Source: Roseateles violae
GTDB taxonomy: Bacteria > Pseudomonadota > Gammaproteobacteria > Burkholderiales > Burkholderiaceae_C
Reading direction: 5' to 3'
NCBI RefSeq assembly: GCF_030410485.1
Contig: NZ_JAUHHC010000004.1
Coordinates: 322,128 to 386,127, forward strand
DNA: 64,000 bases
Under the pieces are notes generated by a model. It saw only the letters and a list, made by a program, of their open reading frames with translations, searched no databases and had not been told where the DNA came from. Each line of letters starts with the position of its first letter. Within the stretch, counting starts at the first letter, position 1. Positions 62,083 through 64,000 of the stretch are shown here, in pieces. The position numbers and the translations under genes are program-made.

Positions 62083-64000
62083 ATGACCGAACTCGCCAAA
62101 TCCTTTGAGCCCGCCGCCATCGAAGCCCATTGGGGCCCGCTGTGGGAGGCCCAGGGCCTGTACAAGCCGACCTTGGATCCGGCGCGCGAGTCCTTCTGCG
62201 TCCAGCTGCCGCCGCCGAACGTGACCGGCACGCTGCATATGGGCCATGCTTTCAACCAGACCATCATGGACTCGCTGACGCGCTACCACCGGATGCGCGG
62301 TCACAACACGCTGTGGGTGCCGGGCACCGACCATGCCGGCATCGCCACGCAGATCGTCGTCGAGCGCCAGCTACAGGGCCAGGGCCAGAGCCGGCACGAC
62401 CTGGGCCGCAAGAACTTCGTCGCCCGCGTCTGGGACTGGAAGCACGAGTCGGGCAACACGATCACGCAGCAGATGCGCCGCATGGGCGACAGCGTCAGCT
62501 GGGAGCACGAGTACTTCACGATGGACGAGAAGCTCTCGACCGTCGTCACCGAGACCTTCGTGCGCCTGTACGAAGAAGGCCTGATCTACCGCGGCAAGCG
62601 CCTGGTGTCCTGGGACCCGGTGCTGAAGTCGGCCGTCTCCGACCTCGAGGTCGAGAGCGAGGAGGAGGACGGCTCGCTGTGGCATATCCGCTATCCGCTG
62701 GCCGAAGGAAGTGAATCGCTGGTCGTCGCCACCACGCGGCCGGAGACCATGCTGGGCGACACGGCCGTCATGGTCCATCCGGAGGACGAGCGCTACAGGC
62801 ACCTGATCGGCCAGCAGGTGCGGCTGCCGATCACCGGCCGCCTGGTGCCGGTGATCGCCGATGACTATGTGGACAAGGAATTCGGCACCGGCGTCGTGAA
62901 GGTCACGCCGGCGCATGACACGAACGACTACCAGGTCGGCCTGCGCCATGGCCTGCCCATGCTGACGATCTTCGATCTGGACGCCAAGGTCAGCGCCGTC
63001 GAGGCGGCCGACATCCCGGCCGCCTACGTCGGCCTGGACCGCTTCGTCGCGCGCAAGCAGATCGTCGCCGCGCTGGAGGCCGACGGCCTCTTGGTCGAGG
63101 TCAAGAAACACAAGCTGATGGTGCCGCGCTGCGCCCGCACCGGCCAGGTGATCGAGCCGATGCTGACCGACCAGTGGTTCGTCGCGATGACGAAGCCGGG
63201 CGCCGGCGGCAAGTCGATCGCCGAGCAGGCGATCGAGGCCGTCGCCAGCGGCGACGTCAAGTTCGTGCCGGAGAACTGGGTCAACACCTACAACCAGTGG
63301 ATGAAGAACATCCAGGACTGGTGCATCTCGCGCCAGCTCTGGTGGGGCCATCAGATCCCGGCCTGGTACGACGAGGACGGCCGGGTCTATGTCGCCCGCA
63401 ACGAGGCCGAGGCGCAGGGCCAGGCGCCGGGCAAGACCTTGACCCGCGACGAAGACGTGCTGGACACCTGGTACTCGTCGGCCCTGGTGCCCTTCTCGAC
63501 CTTGGGCTGGCCGGCCAAGACGCTGGAGCAGGACCTCTTCCTGCCCTCCTCGGTGCTGGTGACCGGCCACGACATCATCTTCTTCTGGGTCGCCCGGATG
63601 ATCATGATGACCAAGCATTTCACCGGCAAGGTGCCGTTCAAGCATGTCTACATCCACGGGCTGGTGCTCGATGCACAGGGCAAGAAGATGAGCAAGAGCG
63701 AGGGCAATGTGCTGGATCCGGTCGATCTGATCGACGGCATCGCGCTGGCGCCGCTCTTGGACAAGCGCACGCAGGGTCTGCGCAAGCCGGAGACCGCACC
63801 CAAGGTGCGCAAGGCGACCGAGAAGGAGTTTCCCGAGGGCATCCCCGGCTATGGCGCCGACGCGCTGCGCTTCACCTTCGCGGCGATGGCGACCTTGGGC
63901 CGCACGGTCAACTTCGACACCAAGCGCTGCGAGGGCTACCGCAACTTCTGCAACAAGCTCTGGAACGCGACCAAGTTTGTGCTGATGAATACCGAGGGCA
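62083..64000 (+). CDS. valS: Valyl-tRNA synthetase, N-terminal part (runs off window)
   Basis: 639 codons in the window, still open at the right edge. HIGH motif [11 protein letters not shown], the editing domain ([25 protein letters not shown]), [45 protein letters not shown] and the KMSKS loop [11 protein letters not shown]. Charges tRNA-Val. Complete enzymes are about 950 residues, so about two thirds is present. Start [14 protein letters not shown] at 62083. Confidence 0.96.
   Translation, partial: MTELAKSFEPAAIEAHWGPLWEAQGLYKPTLDPARESFCVQLPPPNVTGTLHMGHAFNQTIMDSLTRYHRMRGHNTLWVPGTDHAGIATQIVVERQLQGQGQSRHDLGRKNFVARVWDWKHESGNTITQQMRRMGDSVSWEHEYFTMDEKLSTVVTETFVRLYEEGLIYRGKRLVSWDPVLKSAVSDLEVESEEEDGSLWHIRYPLAEGSESLVVATTRPETMLGDTAVMVHPEDERYRHLIGQQVRLPITGRLVPVIADDYVDKEFGTGVVKVTPAHDTNDYQVGLRHGLPMLTIFDLDAKVSAVEAADIPAAYVGLDRFVARKQIVAALEADGLLVEVKKHKLMVPRCARTGQVIEPMLTDQWFVAMTKPGAGGKSIAEQAIEAVASGDVKFVPENWVNTYNQWMKNIQDWCISRQLWWGHQIPAWYDEDGRVYVARNEAEAQGQAPGKTLTRDEDVLDTWYSSALVPFSTLGWPAKTLEQDLFLPSSVLVTGHDIIFFWVARMIMMTKHFTGKVPFKHVYIHGLVLDAQGKKMSKSEGNVLDPVDLIDGIALAPLLDKRTQGLRKPETAPKVRKATEKEFPEGIPGYGADALRFTFAAMATLGRTVNFDTKRCEGYRNFCNKLWNATKFVLMNTEG

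Noticed and set aside
62004-62083. T-box or other aminoacyl-tRNA leader before valS
   Set aside because: The gap is too short, the hairpin is weak, and T-box control is not expected in this group.

Overview
The window is chromosomal DNA from a GC-rich betaproteobacterium, most likely of the order Burkholderiales (Rubrivivax/Leptothrix/Roseateles-like). The reasons are the strong G/C third-position bias, the TCA block sdhCDAB-sdhE-gltA facing a GntR regulator and mdh, a 373-residue FabH-type synthase, and a GAF-type methionine sulfoxide reductase behind acnB. I saw no rRNA, tRNA, CRISPR array, insertion sequence or prophage. The genus is inference.

Region 1 (1-14.6 kb) is the accessory part and the most interesting. 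It opens with the 3' end of a type I secreted protein made of a Ser/Thr-rich octapeptide repeat (8 residues, 24 bp) followed by a calcium-binding-like C-terminal domain. Next come a conserved protein of unknown function and a GT2-type glycosyltransferase. Convergent to these lie a GT11 fucosyltransferase-like/DUF268 fusion and a GT25 enzyme, then a complete type I secretion system (TolC-like, HlyD-like and LapB/HlyB-like). The secretion system is headed by a TPR-GT41 (OGT/SPINDLY-type) protein glycosyltransferase whose stop codon overlaps the transporter start by one base. I read this as a secretion system coupled to O-glycosylation of its repeat substrate. The first ~6.6 kb is visibly poorer in G+C than the rest.

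Region 2 (14.6-23.8 kb) is ordinary chromosome: a DUF1993 protein, a 2-hydroxyacid dehydrogenase, a two-gene chromate transporter, a 7TM sensor with a degenerate GGDEF domain, upp, rlmB, a DUF1624-type membrane acyltransferase-like protein, an HtrA-like protease, a luciferase-like monooxygenase and a small protein.

Region 3 (23.8-32.3 kb) carries purL and a nucleoside salvage operon (LacI-type regulator, ribokinase, nucleoside hydrolase, amidohydrolase/deaminase) with a perfect 14-bp palindromic operator candidate in front of the regulator.

Region 4 (32.4-45.6 kb) is a TCA-cycle block: gltA, sdhE, sdhB, sdhA, sdhD, sdhC and a GntR regulator on the minus strand; mdh, a CitE/HpcH-like lyase, an alanine-tailed periplasmic protein, a VapBC-type toxin-antitoxin pair with its own palindrome, acnB and msrC on the plus strand.

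Region 5 (45.6-64.0 kb) holds a branched-chain 2-oxoacid dehydrogenase operon (E1alpha, E1beta, E2, no E3), cpdB, a PAS/degenerate-GGDEF protein, an exported LigE-type DNA ligase, an NTF2-like protein, sbcB, mrcA (PBP1A), an NAD-dependent epimerase-like protein, an outer-membrane MetA-like protein, a FabH-like synthase, guaC and the 5' part of valS, which runs off the window. Behind guaC lies a short coding echo of its last eight codons and stop that differs only at synonymous positions.
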